A DNA stretch of 64,000 nt from Glandiceps talaboti (GCF_964340395.1 NC_135559.1:19666650-19730649), one strand, 5' to 3'. Positions 40,251 to 54,224 are shown, numbered from the stretch's first letter. The notes: generated from the sequence alone by a model not told the origin. Translations and numbers: made by a program.

Positions 40251-40856
40251 AAGGGAGGGGTCGCTTCACGGCGCTGGGTTTGTTTCCCCATGATTTTTTT
40301 ATCACAAACCACATGGGGATATAAAGCTGTGTGTATAGGCTGCATACCTTAGCTGTTAATAAAGAGAGCGATATAAACTATGAACATAAAATGTGAAGAA
40401 AAGTTTACGAGCAGATGAAATCACGGTATGCAATGATGTATATTTGTCTTGTATGTATATCCATGCCAACAATGTCAGTGTCATCTTCGTATTGAGTTAT
40501 GAGGTGTCACATTGTCTCTGAGTTATGTTCATCCGGGTTACTCATCACCACTTCCGACAAACAGACCGACACCTGGTGGTGGTTGTGGATGTCATTCAAT
40601 CTCCTGACATGGATTATAAGTAGGAGTTTTATTACGATCATATAAAGCAATTTTCAGTTGAACTTTGATCTGATTATAATGGTTATAGTTTGATTTCGAC
40701 ATGAATATATCATAACAGTAAACTATGGTTATTAGACACGGTTATTTAGATTTCAAAACTTGTTAAGTGTTTCTTATCAAAGACGTACATGTACATCTAT
40801 GATTAACAGGAATTGTTCTCTAAAGAGAGTCGGCAGATAAAGTGAACAAATATGTA

Positions 40857-40932
40857 CAACACAACACAACACAACACAACACAACAGAACACAACACAAC
40901 ACAACACAACACAACACAACACAACCGTGTAA

Positions 40933-41029
<97 letters not shown>

Positions 41030-41281
41030 CTCGGTGAGTATCAATCTGCTAAAACAGTGCTCTATACCGCAGTGGCAGAGCGTAATAGTTTTGGTAGTAC
41101 TGGAACTCTTTCTTGGGTATATGGATATATATATATATATATATATCCATATACACACACGCACGCACGCACGTACGTACATACATACGTACGTACGTAC
41201 GTACACACACACACATACATACATACATACATACATACATACATACATACATACATACATACATACATACATACACACACA

Positions 41282-41321
<40 letters not shown>

Positions 41322-41353
41322 TACATACATACATACATACATACATACATACA

Positions 41354-41380
<27 letters not shown>
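40857..41380. repeat. (ACAAC)n, (TA)n, PLE family A fragment and (CA)n/(CATA)n cluster
   Basis: ACAAC to 40924, TA 40937-41030, family A PLE repeat 41031-41117 (truncated before the hammerhead-like core and replaced by TA), then CACG/TACG, CATA, CA and CATA tracts to 41380. Confidence 0.85.
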
Positions 41381-41384
<4 letters not shown>

Positions 41385-41728
41385 GGTCTCCCGAACTTGA
41401 CAAATCGAGTTGAATGAATGAAAGCTTTGTTGTAACTTTATCTTTGGTAATCCTATAACGTGTGATACATACAAATCCGTCAGATCACGGTAAACTCACG
41501 TCCTGGCTTACATTGATACAACGCTGTGTAAGTCAGTATACATCATGTCACAATGGTGACTACTCTTTGAAGTGAAATACTAAGAACACACAACTACTAA
41601 TACTTGCAAATAGAGCGCCATTGATTGCCATACAATGTATGTCATAGTCTTGCCCTCACACAATCCTAGTATAGTTAGTTCACTTTGATCGAGTAATTAT
41701 ACACTTCGTAAGATGAATTAGTTTGATT

Positions 41729-41996
41729 TATGTCCACAGGGTCCAGCGAGCATGAATATGAATATTATATACAGCTGAAAGAGAGAAAGGTAGCCAGGGA
41801 AAGAGGAAAACAGTTCTATATTTCCAAAAAAATGAGTCATAATTGATCAATATCAGATACAAAATAAGTGTTAGTTCACCACAAAAATTAATCATTCAAT
41901 CGATCAATCGTTCCACCTAATAATAAATCAATCAATAAATCGATCAATCGATCGATCGATCAATTAATTACATGCTCGCTGGACCCTGTGGTATGT
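41729..41996. mobile_element. MITE, short copy with TATGT target duplication
   Basis: The element spans 41734-41991 (258 bp). Termini are CCACAGGGTCCAGCGAGCAT and its reverse complement, inside TATGT direct repeats (41729-41733 and 41992-41996). Internal sequence (AGGTAGCCAGGGAAAG, the ATCAATATCA block and the GATCGATC run) matches the right half of the 4891-5682 copy. It is a deletion derivative that lost most of the left arm. Confidence 0.8.
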
Positions 41997-41999
41997 CAT

Positions 42000-44200
42000 T
42001 GTTTGCTTCTCTTAAAAAAACACTCAATTATTTTCATATCTTCCAATATATTATTCTTCTGCTGATGTTGAACATTTTTGTGTGAACATTATGAAGGCCT
42101 ATCTATTATGAAATGTTGTTGGTCAAACATTAGTAAGCAATTTCACCATCTTGTAGATCTCTATTACAAGGTGGTGGAGCTTGTGTTGATTATAATTTGG
42201 AAAAAAAATAACACATGCGCTAATTATCTACTATACTCCAATTTAGCGTTAGACTGCTCCATTTGTTATTAGTGTACAGGCTTTGTCAAAGATGTCCAAT
42301 TCGATGTTCATAGCGTCAAGCCTTTGGTTGGATGAATGCTGTATGCCATGTTAGGTATATGACGTTAGCATGGAAATATGGCGTTATGCAAAATATTAGT
42401 ATTCGACTTGTTGCTAATAACTCCATGCTGAGAACCTTTCATGAAAACATTTCATAATCAAGTGATATAAAAAGCTACATTCTCATATTTCGTTGCAATA
42501 ATAATATTTCGACAATGTCAACCTAATTAGTTCCATTGTTTTGACAGCTGTTGGCAGGCTCATCAAGATATCACTTTCTATATCAAACATTTTTACCTTT
42601 TAACATGATTATTATATCAAACATTTTTACCTTATAACATGATTATTATTTTCATTTGACATTTCAAATAAAAATAAAAATATATTACAGGAGCTATTGG
42701 ATCGCAGTCAACAATGACCGTTTTACTTTCAAAATTAGATTTTACTTTTTAATTTGAATATTGTAATCATCAAGTTACATCAACGGAATTTTAACCGTTT
42801 GCAAACTGCCGTCCTTAAAATATTTTAGGAACATATCGCCAAAATTAGATCAAAGGTGAAAGTTTAAATTTAAAGGTCGACATATTTGCATACAATGTTC
42901 TATTGTGTTAGCATACATGCACCGGTGGGCGGTCTTGGTGAAAGCTGTATTAAAACTAATTCTGGGATAGACGTAGACTCCCTGCTATGAGATTAGATTC
43001 AATTTACTAAGGTTTACACAGTCGGAACAATAGCGACAATATCACGTGATATTATATTAATGGGAAGATCGGCTCGTATTACGATCGGATACAGTTCACA
43101 TTTTGTCACTTGTGCCCAACTCGTATACATCGATAGCTGTGTGAATTGAAGGTATCGGGGTAAGCACTTAAACATTTCAAATACCTTAGAAATGAATACA
43201 GGTCAGAATATCATATACCCTAAGTTGTACATATTTTATGATTCTCAATCGCATCAAAAGCAAAATACCATCGATCAGCAATTCTTTACATTATGCCACC
43301 GAAGATATCCAGTGAAATATCACTTTCCATACCGTTTCAGTCTCTCGACCACCCATGCGTGCAATTTCCGTCCACACAAACTGACCGATTTCTTTTGAAC
43401 AAATTGGCTATATCATCAATCGAAGATCGCAATCGAAGAATTTTAAATTTGTATGTATGTCAAACGAGTTGATAAAGTTCATCACATTAAAAAACAATGT
43501 AATTAATATCAGACGTGGGGTACTATTTGTATTGTCTCACCATGACCTTGTCCATCAATCATTCTATTCCAAAATCTATTAGTCTCAATCGTATATAAAA
43601 TATAACTGGTCCTTTATCCTATTGCGACTATGTGTTTTTTTCCACAAAGTCAACTAAATATAAAAGTAAAAGGAAAATGCTTAAAACTGAGCTTGATGAT
43701 TGCGAGACTATATTTTCTACGACTACGTCAATTTTCTATTTTATTCGTTTTGTATGAATCCATATGGGTGAGATTTTGTCCTTGTAGAATTTACGGTGAC
43801 ATCAATATTGTGGCCGAATATAAAAATATTTATTCTGTTATCGTGATATTGCAATGCGATACACTTTGTTTTATGAGCTAGGTACTGCAGCATGCAGCTA
43901 AAAGCAGTCGCCCAGCACTTCTGACAACCCATTCTGTAATTCAATAATTCTAAAAATAATTTCGTGTCAAAAGGTGTTATTTTTTTTTTTTAAAAGAGTG
44001 TCAATGAAATAGATATCAGACAGAAACTAGAGAGACTAAAGTGGCACAAGCTGAGTTTATAAGCTTTTTACTCAGCTTTATAAGCTTTTTACTTTTACTT
44101 TTAAAACACAATATTCCAGTATAATGTTAATGTCAATGCATGTCTACGATGACAATACATAAAATAATGTATCCTGGCATTGTTGGAATAGATGATTGTA
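42000..44200. other. Gene-free AT-rich stretch
   Basis: No exon, RNA gene or repeat family was recognised. Short frames at 42078, 43192 and 43630 lack homology and splice context. Confidence 0.4.
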
Positions 44201-44214
44201 TAGTAGGGATAACC

Positions 44215-44515
44215 CTAGCATTTTTGATACGTATGATACATTACGTCATCTGACCGTTTATGGGTTATATCTTAATACCAGATTTGAGTTCAGTCAATCA
44301 ATTGCGAGTGGTGGTTAAGTGTGCTTCAGTAAGTACAATACTGCGAGTACCTTTTCAATATACAGCAAAGAAATACGTTGAAATACATATAAACTCACCT
44401 TGTGCCCATGGCCATTTAAGCATAGATTGGGAGAACGAGACTAGGACAAGGTGTGCGTCATCAAAACTTGCAGACGTGAAACGTCCTTTTCTCGTCAGTC
44501 AACCGTTTAAGTAAT
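44215..44515 (+). repeat. Dispersed repeat, copy 1 (partner at 53625-53870)
   Basis: 'ATTACGTCATC.GA..GTT', '..CAATTGCGAGTG.T.GTTAA' and 'TGCTTCAGTAAG' are shared with the reverse complement of 53625-53870. The 84-codon frame here and the 86-codon frame there are recognisably related (VKCASVSTILR against VKHASVSRILQ). Whether the frame or only the DNA is conserved is not clear. Confidence 0.5.
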
Positions 44516-45080
44516 AAACTAGCAAGTTTTTTTTTCTAAGGTGAAATACCAGAGCGTATTATTGCGATGTACGGTAAAAACTAGACTTTTGATAATATGA
44601 ATTTGGTTTGTAATCTGTAAACGTCAAGCTGTCATTCACCTGTCATCAGGTTTTGAAAGTCATGTTTTTTCAACAAAAAAAAGGTAACGGGCAACTGTTC
44701 CTATTTTGTGAGGATTAGTTGAAATTGACATTGTATAGTGGAAATACTGCGGTAAACAGACCGTTTGACCTTGAAAATGTAGGTCGATGGGAAAAGAGAA
44801 GTTGTCAAATTTGAGCATTGTTCTATCGAGGTAGCATACGTATTATATAAACACGTTTATTTTCATTTTATGTATCGCACTCACACAAACAGTAATCAAC
44901 ATATTATGAAATCGGCATACTTATTATATGTTAATTGAGTCATGTCAAATGCTATATACTCAAGGAGTGCGCGTGGAATCTACAAGTTAACGTTAGCTGT
45001 TAGCTCACCTGACTAACGCACTCTGGCTTATATCAAGAGCATGTCCTTCAATTTCATTGTATCTGTTATTTAATTATATA

Positions 45081-45481
45081 TACAACTATGTTCTACCAAC
45101 TGTATCTCTTAGCCTGTCTCAGGCTGTGCTAAAACTACCTACTAGCAGCAAGTTTCTCTTTTGATCACAGTGTAATCTTTGCCTCCCTGATAATAAACAA
45201 AGTTGCAATGTTGTATTGTGTTCTAGTTGCTAATTTAACATCAAATGTTTGTCGCATGTGTTTGTTTACCATCTGAGTGAAGTGAAGTGAGTGAGTGTAT
45301 GTGTGTCATTATCTGTGTAGTGACTAACCAGCCTTGGTCTTATCAAAAATGTGTTTGCATTTAAACATCAGGGATTGAAAGATTACACTGTGATCAATAG
45401 AGAAAGTTGCTGTTGGTAGGTAGTTGTAGCACAGGTTGAGACAGGCTAAGAGATACAGTTGGTTGAACATTGTTGTATCCC
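45081..45481. repeat. Imperfect inverted repeat, 110-bp arms
   Basis: Arms at 45081-45190 and 45368-45481 share 'CCAACTGTATCTCTTAGCCT' and 'TGATCACAGTGTAATCTTT' in opposite orientation, separated by about 180 bp. It is a probable foldback or MITE; no target duplication was established. Confidence 0.65.
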
Positions 45482-45778
45482 TTTACGTCTTCTGCATGTG
45501 ACACGCTTGTCAATCGTGTCACTTCCTCACGACTATCTTTTATGTGGAGACAATATAACCCATCAACCATATTATCAGTCGTCACCACATTCTATACATG
45601 ATATTGTCATGTTACATGTAATTGATACTGTGTAAATTCATATATAAAACATAAATAGAAATGGGTGGGTGGGTAAAGGAAGGAAGGAATGAAAGAAAGA
45701 AGGAAGGGAGGGGGGGGGGGAAAGGAGAGCGCAATGAATAAATAAATATGTATAGATAAATAAATAAATATACACAAC

Positions 45779-46049
45779 AGCCCCATCTACACGTAGGTCG
45801 TCCTACCCGAGGCAGTCCCAAGTCCTACCTGAGGTAGAATAGATGTGTGTCTACACGTAGGAAGGTTACAACGTAGATGTCGTGCGTACGCGTTCTATCC
45901 TGACAGTACATAGGAAGAAGTCAGAAGGATTTCTGGAAACCTGTCCTAATAAGTCAGGACGGGTTCAGGACGCGTTTGCGTCTACATGGGCTTCAAACTA
46001 TCCTGAATCCTACCTCAGGTAAGATTTTTAGTGCCGTGTAGATGGGGCT
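45779..46049. mobile_element. Small TIR element (271 bp)
   Basis: 15-bp termini AGCCCCATCTACACG and exact reverse complement, with subterminal TCCTACC/CTGAGGTAG repeats in both orientations. Non-coding. No convincing target duplication. Confidence 0.6.
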
Positions 46050-46888
46050 AATGTTATATGACTGATGCATATATTAATGCATATGTTAATTGACAGACAG
46101 AGTGGGTGATTGAGTGACGCTCTTATACATGATGGAGACAGACAGACAGACAGTCAAACAGACAGACAGAATAAATGGATGGTTGAATAGTGTATTGATT
46201 TACCCTAGGATTGATTACAGATTGACAGTAAGCGAGTACGAATGAATGACTGAATTATTAAGAAACTGAAAGGTAAATCCATTACGACGAAGCAAGATTT
46301 GATAAGAGTAGTAACCGTTATCTACCAGTTGAGAAGTACTGAACACAGAAAAGTAATGATGAATTTAATTAAATGAAAAATGAACCAGAAAAGCCGTGTA
46401 CTTAATTTACGAATTAAAGCTATTGTGCAAAAGCAATGCTTTTATCTACTGAATATCAGGGTTTAGGAGAAAGACCTGAAATCGTACATAACGCAGAGAC
46501 TTCATTACAATTTAGGGAGTTGATTTCGACTAAGAATTATATACTCTAGGGGAAAATAAAATAAAAAGTAGAAGTTAAACTATTTATATTGATCGCCAAG
46601 ATGTCTGCATTTCTATCGAACCGAATTAGAGACAATCTAAGCCATTGTTGTACCGTTGTAAGAAGCTTGAATAGTGGTCTATTGGTACTATATACTAAAG
46701 TAGATACAGCGATGTAATGCTACTGTCAGTCTGCCATCTTTGCGTTCGTTGTCAGCTCAGGTCTTTTACAGGTCGTTGTAGCATTTATGTTGGTCGTGAT
46801 AAGACAGTGGTAAAGCGCTAAGTAACCCATATTATCAAAACAATGTTATAAAGTACCACCTATTCTGATACCACGCAGGCATCTATAC

Positions 46889-47208
<320 letters not shown>

Positions 47209-47674
47209 AATAGATGTACATGGTATTGTATGCTAAAATATGATACCATGGATGTAATTTGAGTATATGTCCCGAGGCGAATATTTCCAGGAATGAAACA
47301 TTATATTTAATGCAGGTATTGAGTCGTTTAAAAAAGTCATGCTTTGCTTCAGTGTGTTTTAAAATATTTTTAAAAAATTACAGCACACATTAACTTGTCT
47401 ATTATACGTTATATCCTGCTGTTCCATTTACAGTGTAATTTAATCGTAAAATATACGATCCGTGTATTAAGTATGGAGTACTTACATTTTGATTCTTTAT
47501 CAGTCGATTCCCTAATGGCCTATAAACATCATTACTTCATCGTATGTATGTTAGCACCGAAAGTTACATTTGATAAGTTAACAATTTCATTGCTAATTTC
47601 CATATGGCTTGACTTGAAATTAGAATTTGATAATTTAATAACATATTTTTAAAACAATAATATGTATATGTATT

Positions 47675-47943
47675 TGTGTATGTATGTATGTATGTATGTA
47701 TGTATGTATGTATGTATGTATGTATGTATGTATGCATGTATGTATGTATGTATGTATGTATGTATGTATGTATGTATGTATGTATGTATGCATGCATGCA
47801 TGTATGCATGTATGCATGCATGCATGTATGTATGTATGTATGTATGTATGTATGTATGTGTGTGTGTATGTATGTATGTATGTACACATTGTATGTATGT
47901 ATGTATGTATGTATGTATGTGTGTATGTATGTATGCATGCATG
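47675..47943. repeat. (TATG)n/(CATG)n microsatellite
   Basis: About 65 tetranucleotide units with TATG to CATG variants. Confidence 0.95.
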
Positions 47944-48539
47944 CTACATTAAAAATTTAGTCAATGTACATAATTATGTATGCTGAAATACAAATATGAA
48001 TGTATAATCCTAAATTTTAATATGGGCGCGTTATTTTTACAACATCATTTAATCATTTGCATATATGAATGTATAAATCTCGATAGCATTTATATTTCAA
48101 TCTATAAACAAAAAATAGGACATTTGATTCAGAGTGAACAATGGTGATAGATTCCATGGTTACGGATCACATGCCATTGGTGAATTATTGAAACATGCGT
48201 TCAATGTTGAAATGATTAAGGTTCTTTTAGACGATAGTTTAAGTTTTTTGTCTAATGATTCTCTGGTCTGTAGATGTTTGCATTGGACAACCCAGTACTA
48301 CGATTTACACCGGTATGTGTAGCGGTATACACAGATACAAACGTACCACTGTGTCTTTGTGTGATTCTTGATGTGAACGGATTGCGTCAATGCATGAAAT
48401 GGAGGTCATTTTTTAGTAGGTTTTAAGAGTGCTACAGATGTGTCACACCGATGGTGTATGGAGACTAAATAGTAATTTATAGCCCTGAGGATTAACATTT
48501 CATACAGTGTCTGTAACTAAACGTTCCGCTTAATGTATT

Positions 48540-48819
48540 TATACTCAGAATACAAGCTGTGACGTGCTACTCTCTGTTTGTTGCTATTGGGAATACACTC
48601 TATGGTGAAGTACAGCTACACCGGGGAATTGTTCTGAAGTGATGAGGTGCTTGCCTGGACAACATCTCACCGTGTATACAGTCTAGGATACGTCGAAACA
48701 AGGATAGTAAAAGTAAACGCTTGTGCGCACTGTGCTGTTGAAGGTTGAAGGGATTAGAAACCAACGAACTGAATCGGACCAGCGTCATATTGTTAGTTCC
48801 ATCACTGAAACCGATACAG
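48540..48819 (+). promoter_or_regulatory. Promoter-like stretch and possible 5' noncoding exon
   Basis: TATTTATA (about 48536-48543) and a TGACGTG half-CRE precede a less AT-rich segment ending GATACAG|GTAAGATAAT at 48819. A possible next coding exon on the same strand is the open stretch ending at the donor ATTAAG|GTACGC (about 49375), whose acceptor I could not identify. Confidence 0.3.
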
Positions 48820-49079
48820 GTAAGATAATTATGATATTTTTATTGGTGAAATCATCCTAGCTGACTTGTTTATTTTGGAAACGTTATTTGTAAATATTTC
48901 ATTGGCATTCGAATTGATTAATTTATAAATATTGTGTTGTGCAAGAGTCTGTCAACTAATCAACTAATTGTTAACACGTTGTATGTTTAATACCACCTGA
49001 TGTGTAATGTGATACATTGTAACTTTGGCACTGTTATGTATTGTTCGTTTATCACAGGCCGGTTAAGGTTATCGCAGTT

Positions 49080-49375
49080 ATACATTTGTATTACTGTAAA
49101 ACAAATACAAAAAATGTTTGACTATGAAAGGAATCACTGATAGTTCGTAATTACAAACCATGCAATTTAACCTTTAATAAGAGGGCGTCGTATATTTTGA
49201 GAGTCAATTTCGGTAAATGGGGGTTTAATGTAGACGTTCATCAATACCGGACAGTGAATATATTAGGAACAGATGCAAACCAGAGATTTTTAAAAAAGGA
49301 ACAAAGTCACTACACGGTGGACTTGAAAGCTACGAACGCCAAAACACTCAACGTAGAATTCCCTTCCTTCATTAA
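49080..49375 (+). other. Possible coding exon, unassigned
   Basis: Open from about 49170 to a donor at 49375, encoding VNFGKWGFNVDVHQYRTVNI and later LKATNAKTLNVEFPSFIK. It has no recognised domain, no ATG start and no clear acceptor. It may be chance. Confidence 0.2.
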
Positions 49376-50689
49376 GGTACGCACTGGCTGGTCTTGTACC
49401 TTTCATTCTGGTAAACTTTACATATGACGTAATTTACTGACGCCACATCATTACGTCATTGATTAGTTTACTGAGTTAAATTAATCCAGTGGTGTTTAAA
49501 GGCATGCACTCCACAACGTACACACATTAAATTTGATTATAAATGGATTTTTTTTCGACCGGACAATCAACAATGCAACATACTCACTAAAATTTGTTAA
49601 TAGACCACTAATGAGGCACTGTACACTTTAAGCAGAGGTCAGTTTTATCCATAAATAGTACAGTATAATATTAGGTTGAAAACGCGATCGCGTTGGGTTT
49701 GCGGATTTTAGGGTGCGGACCCGAAAATAAATTTGATTGGCTTTATTGCACCATACCATGTGTACACCTACACAGATATGTTTTTCTACAGGTGATGCAA
49801 TATTTTTTCAAGGTGTACGATATTTTTATGATAATATCCAACACAACAAGTTTCAAGAAAAGTTCCAGTTACAACTACCTCAGCTTTAGATATCTAGTCT
49901 CTTGAAAAGGCAGAAATCAATACTTGATGAAACTTGTACGGACATCCAAGTCTTTATTTAGGTGAAAAAAATATAGTGTTCCAAGGTGGACTTTACATTG
50001 TATAACCGTAAATAATTTAATATAAGTTGGTATTAATGACGAACAAACAGCAACTCTCGAGTGTTATCTCATACGTCAAATATTATTTATGGTGCGCACG
50101 GTTATCTTCACCAAGGGAGACATGTTGACAATTTAAAATATCATATCTTCATTATTCTTATTCAATATTAATGTTAATTGTGCATTACCTTCTCCTTATC
50201 TGATCAAATTGTACAGGGTAGTCATTTCTCTCCATTATGGTCAACTTATTAATAGATGTCTGTTTTCAGTTTTTCATCTTTTCCAATGACGGGATGGGAC
50301 TTTATAGTAATTACATTAAAATCACCCTCCTCATAAAATTAATGAAGATTTATTGTTAATTTCTGTTCAATGAATCAAAAGCAGAGTGATAATCTTCAGT
50401 CAAATAGACTTAGTATTGATAAGCTTTCGACGGGAGTGTTTTCTGTGTGGGTGTAATTCCGATCAGTAAATGTTATATTTCCTCGGCGAAGAGTGTTGAT
50501 AAGGAAACTAAATAATGTGTTACAAAGTATAACGCGTAGCAAGTATAGCAATGACGTTCTTATCACTTTGAATGACAGTGAATAATTCATTAATTTCCTC
50601 GTCATTAATTATATGTAGTACAACTTTGCAATATTACTATCTAACTAACGTTCCTGTTTCGTCCATTGCTAACATCATTTCCACCATGC

Positions 50690-50775
50690 AATCACCACCA
50701 CCACCACCACCAACAACAACAACACCAACACAAAAACCACCCTCACCATCACCACCACCACCACCACCATCATCG

Positions 50776-50829
<54 letters not shown>

Positions 50830-50840
50830 CCACCGCCACC

Positions 50841-50920
<80 letters not shown>
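50690..50920. repeat. (CCA)n/(TCA)n trinucleotide repeat
   Basis: CCA/ACA units pass into long TCA runs. All frames are open because of the triplet period; no gene is inferred. Confidence 0.95.
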
Positions 50921-50921
<1 letters not shown>

Positions 50922-51104
50922 TTTTTTTTAGAACATTTATTTCTGTTTAAACTGTTACAATTTTTGAAAAAGATAAAAAACAAAACTACATACAAGGGTA
51001 GCAGGGCGAACGCACTCTAGTAAAGTACATGGCGCAATAATAATGTCCCGAAAAAATATAGAAAAATTCTATAGTTACAAATATAAAGGTGAAAGCGGTA
51101 CATC

Positions 51105-51180
51105 ATCATCATCGTCGTTGTCTTCAACGCCGCCGCCGCCGCCACCGCCACCAGCAGCAGCACCACCACCAGTACAGTAA
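51105..51180. repeat. (TCA)/(CGC)/(CAC) trinucleotide repeat
   Basis: A short second triplet tract. Confidence 0.9.
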
Positions 51181-51316
51181 CAGTTAGTACTACATTTAAA
51201 CAATTGTTGCACTTTCGTTAGGATCTATATTACCATAGTAACAACATCCTTGGATAAAGTGACATCCTGGAGTTATCACCAACAATAGAAACACCGCGCA
51301 GTATAACAATATTGCT

Positions 51317-51559
51317 ATGTTAATCTTTAATACAGACATAGAGGGTCTTAAAACTACTGATATGTGTCGTAATATATGCCGTAAAAGAACCGACTTTCAT
51401 TATCAATGGAATTCTCGTAATAAGTTACTACCCTTTTATGGTCGTGCTATATTGATAAAACACATTGTGATACCCTTTGTATGTTATCCTCGTTTTACGA
51501 TAAAAAAGTATAAAGTTGTAACGGATGTCACTTACAGCCATCTGTATTCCATTTTCTGA
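51317..51559 (+). mobile_element. Possible LINE reverse-transcriptase C-terminal fragment
   Basis: The frame reads DFHYQWNSRNKLLPFYGRAI then LIKHIVIPFVCYP. This resembles the 'W..R.LTL.GK.L(I/L)IK..ILPK..Y' block downstream of the palm in non-LTR reverse transcriptases. It is short and ends at TGA. No adjoining RT motif was seen. Confidence 0.35.
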
Positions 51560-51876
51560 GAGTTGTGTTGTCATGGTAATAGACAGGTTGTATCACCGTG
51601 TACCTCATCAGTTGAGATTCGGTCATAGAATGCTGGAAAACATTGCTTTGATAATGATGTGCACTGCGAATCGGAAAATTTCAGTAAAAGTGTTAGGTGG
51701 CTAATGTTATACAGTAATGTTAAACCATAACATGATGCGATCAGGTGGTTTGAGTGAATTCATGAATACAATTATAGATAAGGGTTATCTTCGTGTGCAT
51801 ACAATTTACGAGACTAACAACAAGGTATTAGCATCCACTTTGCATAATTAATCCATAACTAGTCATATATAACATT

Positions 51877-51877
<1 letters not shown>

Positions 51878-51908
<31 letters not shown>

Positions 51909-51931
51909 CAATTTCCAACCAACTCACTTTG

Positions 51932-51984
<53 letters not shown>

Positions 51985-52049
51985 CTCGGTGAGTATCAAA
52001 CTGCTAAGACAGTGCTCTATACCGCAGTACCAAATATATAAATAAATAA

Positions 52050-52134
<85 letters not shown>

Positions 52135-52138
52135 TATA
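51878..52138. repeat. (TA)n tracts with an embedded PLE family A fragment
   Basis: TA at 51878-51902, 51936-51977 and 52045-52137. Between the last two, 51980-52028 is the start of the family A repeat (TAACTCGGTGAGTATCAA, then CTCTATACCGCAG). Confidence 0.85.
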
Positions 52139-52192
52139 TCTTTCTTGGTTGTAACTCGGAGTTTCACGCATTGCGCGATCATCAGACAGAGG
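52139..52192 (-). mobile_element. PLE family A terminal fragment with hammerhead-like core
   Basis: TCTTTCTTGGTTGTAACTCG then GAGTTTCACGC; the minus strand has CTGATGA, stem CGCG/TGCG (one G-U pair), GAAAC at 52161-52185. It is fused directly to the family B tail that starts at 52193. Confidence 0.6.
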
Positions 52193-52720
52193 TTATATAA
52201 AATGAAAGAAGACGAGTAAGTTATTCCATTATAGATTTACACTACTTGCTGTTTCACCAAATGGATCATCAGGTGTATGCGCTGACTTTGTGTATATTGT
52301 GCCAATGTGTGTTTGCAGTCAGATGGGTCATTGACGGCTGTGTGTACACAAAAATATATGTAAATAAAGGTTGCGAATTTTTAAGTAAGTACCAGTTAGC
52401 ATGCCTGCATTTACTGAGAAGTTCAGTTCTACCGTTCAAGGTGGTTGATTTATCAGCGGTTATAATAACATATTTTTCCTAGACGCATAGTTGACATCGT
52501 TGGTAACATTGGAGTATGAGGTAGCTTGTTTGAGGACAGTTCATATCGTAATTAGATTTGCTATCTTTTAGGTGCCAAATGTATTTACTGAGTGAAGTAT
52601 CTTTCTTCTTGGGTTCAAGTTTGAATGAAGACTTGTGGTTCTTCCATCTGCTTTTGAATTGTGTGTCACTAACACCTATGTAGGTTTTATGATTTTTATA
52701 TAATATATATCTTTACATTG
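52193..52720 (-). mobile_element. Penelope-like element 3' remnant with GIY-YIG nuclease (family B)
   Basis: The minus-strand frame from about 52690 reads KTYIGVSDTQFKSRWKNHKS, then SLSKYIWHLKDSK, then CQLCV, one TAG stop, EKYVIITADKSTTLN and LLSKCRHANWYLLKN. This is the YIG, R and C-terminal Cys segment of PLE endonuclease domains in the right order. The ORF is followed by a hammerhead-like core on the minus strand (52251-52272: CTGATGA, stem CCA/TGG, GAAAC) and the tail up to the (TA)n side. It is 5' truncated with one in-frame stop. Confidence 0.8.
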
Positions 52721-53624
52721 AGAGAGTCATGCACCGAATTTCAATTTCTAGCACATTTTTCGTTCGCAAATAGTTATTTTTCTTGTTCTGGGCGCATATA
52801 CTGGTAAATTTTGCTTTCTTGAACTGCAGAGGGCGCCAAACTTGAACACAGGCATTAGCAATTAGACCGTAACTATGTATACCATGTTCGTTGCCATCGA
52901 AGGAGAAACCCGACCTTAAAACTAGGACAAGTAGTTAGAAAATCAGTTCTTCTTTTTGAGGGCTACTTTAGAATAAAACTCCTTACCTTAGATAACTAGT
53001 TTATTACTGGTTGACTTATACACAACACTAAAGCCTCCCCGTCACAATATGCACGATCGATACATTAATGACATGATGTCATTAATAGTTTTCAACTTCA
53101 CCTGCTTTACGAGGTGTTTTGCAAGCAGAACTGCATGTAATTTTAAGACCATCAATCTACACTAATCTTAAATTCTCAATTTCATTAAATCCCAATTTTT
53201 TTTCACACTTTACTCTCTGTCGTCCGGGCAACCATAATAATGTTCTGCTTGACATGGACGGCTGGCGTCTATGTAATTTATGACTATAACTCTTCACGTC
53301 GCCCTTGACTATATACGCATGTGCACTTACAAACCGTGATATGCAAGGCGTGCTTCAGAAGTCAAAAGCTAAAAACAATCATGTACTACACATTTTGCAG
53401 ATAATTGGAAAATCGTGATCGTCCGCTATATGTGTAACTGAACTATAACGGTAGATCCTCAAGTGTAAGCTCGTGTTTTCAGCCCTCTATTTAAGGTAAC
53501 TATCAGATTTTCCACTGTAACAAAACACGATAACAATTCACGACTACATTTAGGTTGAAATCTGAAAAGAGATAAGACGTCCAGGAAGAACATAAGAGTC
53601 TTCAGAATGACGGTGTCGTGAATA

Positions 53625-53870
53625 CTATCGTTTGAACGTTTCCGATCGTTTACACATTTTAAATCTGAGAGTACTCAGTCGTGAAGTTAAAGGGTACACA
53701 CTGAATTTATACATTTTGGGTGACGTAGTTTTTGCTGCATACTTAGAACGTATTTGTAGTATCCTGCTTACTGAAGCATGCTTAACTATCACTTGCGATT
53801 GGCTGTTATAACTTTTAACAATCCGATGACGTAATTTATTATACGTGTCGTATAAAATAATGTCGAGGAA
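53625..53870 (-). repeat. Dispersed repeat, copy 2 (partner at 44215-44515)
   Basis: Reverse-orientation copy, described with its partner. The 86-codon frame has no recognised domain. Confidence 0.5.
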
Positions 53871-54077
53871 GTCCTTACTATGCAATCGACTCTTCTAACA
53901 ATGCCAGAAGACAATTGTAATGTCGTAGAAGACATGTATTGCCATGCTGATTATACTAGTTAGTTTAGTCAAGGTTTTATGTAAGTATTTTCACTTTGGT
54001 AAAACAAGTTTGTAAACTTAGCTTGGGTTACTTTAATAGATCATGTTGATCCAGAAGCTGATAAGACACAGAGGACA

Positions 54078-54188
54078 CCCAACAAACAAACAAACAAACA
54101 AACAAACACATAAATAAACAAACAAACAAACAAACAAACAAACAAACAAACAAACAGACAGACAGACAGACAGACAAACAAACAAACA

Positions 54189-54224
<36 letters not shown>

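Noticed and set aside
50572-50995. Ser-rich, His-rich and Met-rich frames over the triplet repeat
   Set aside because: (TCA)n reads as S, H or I/M depending on frame; no flanking coding sequence.
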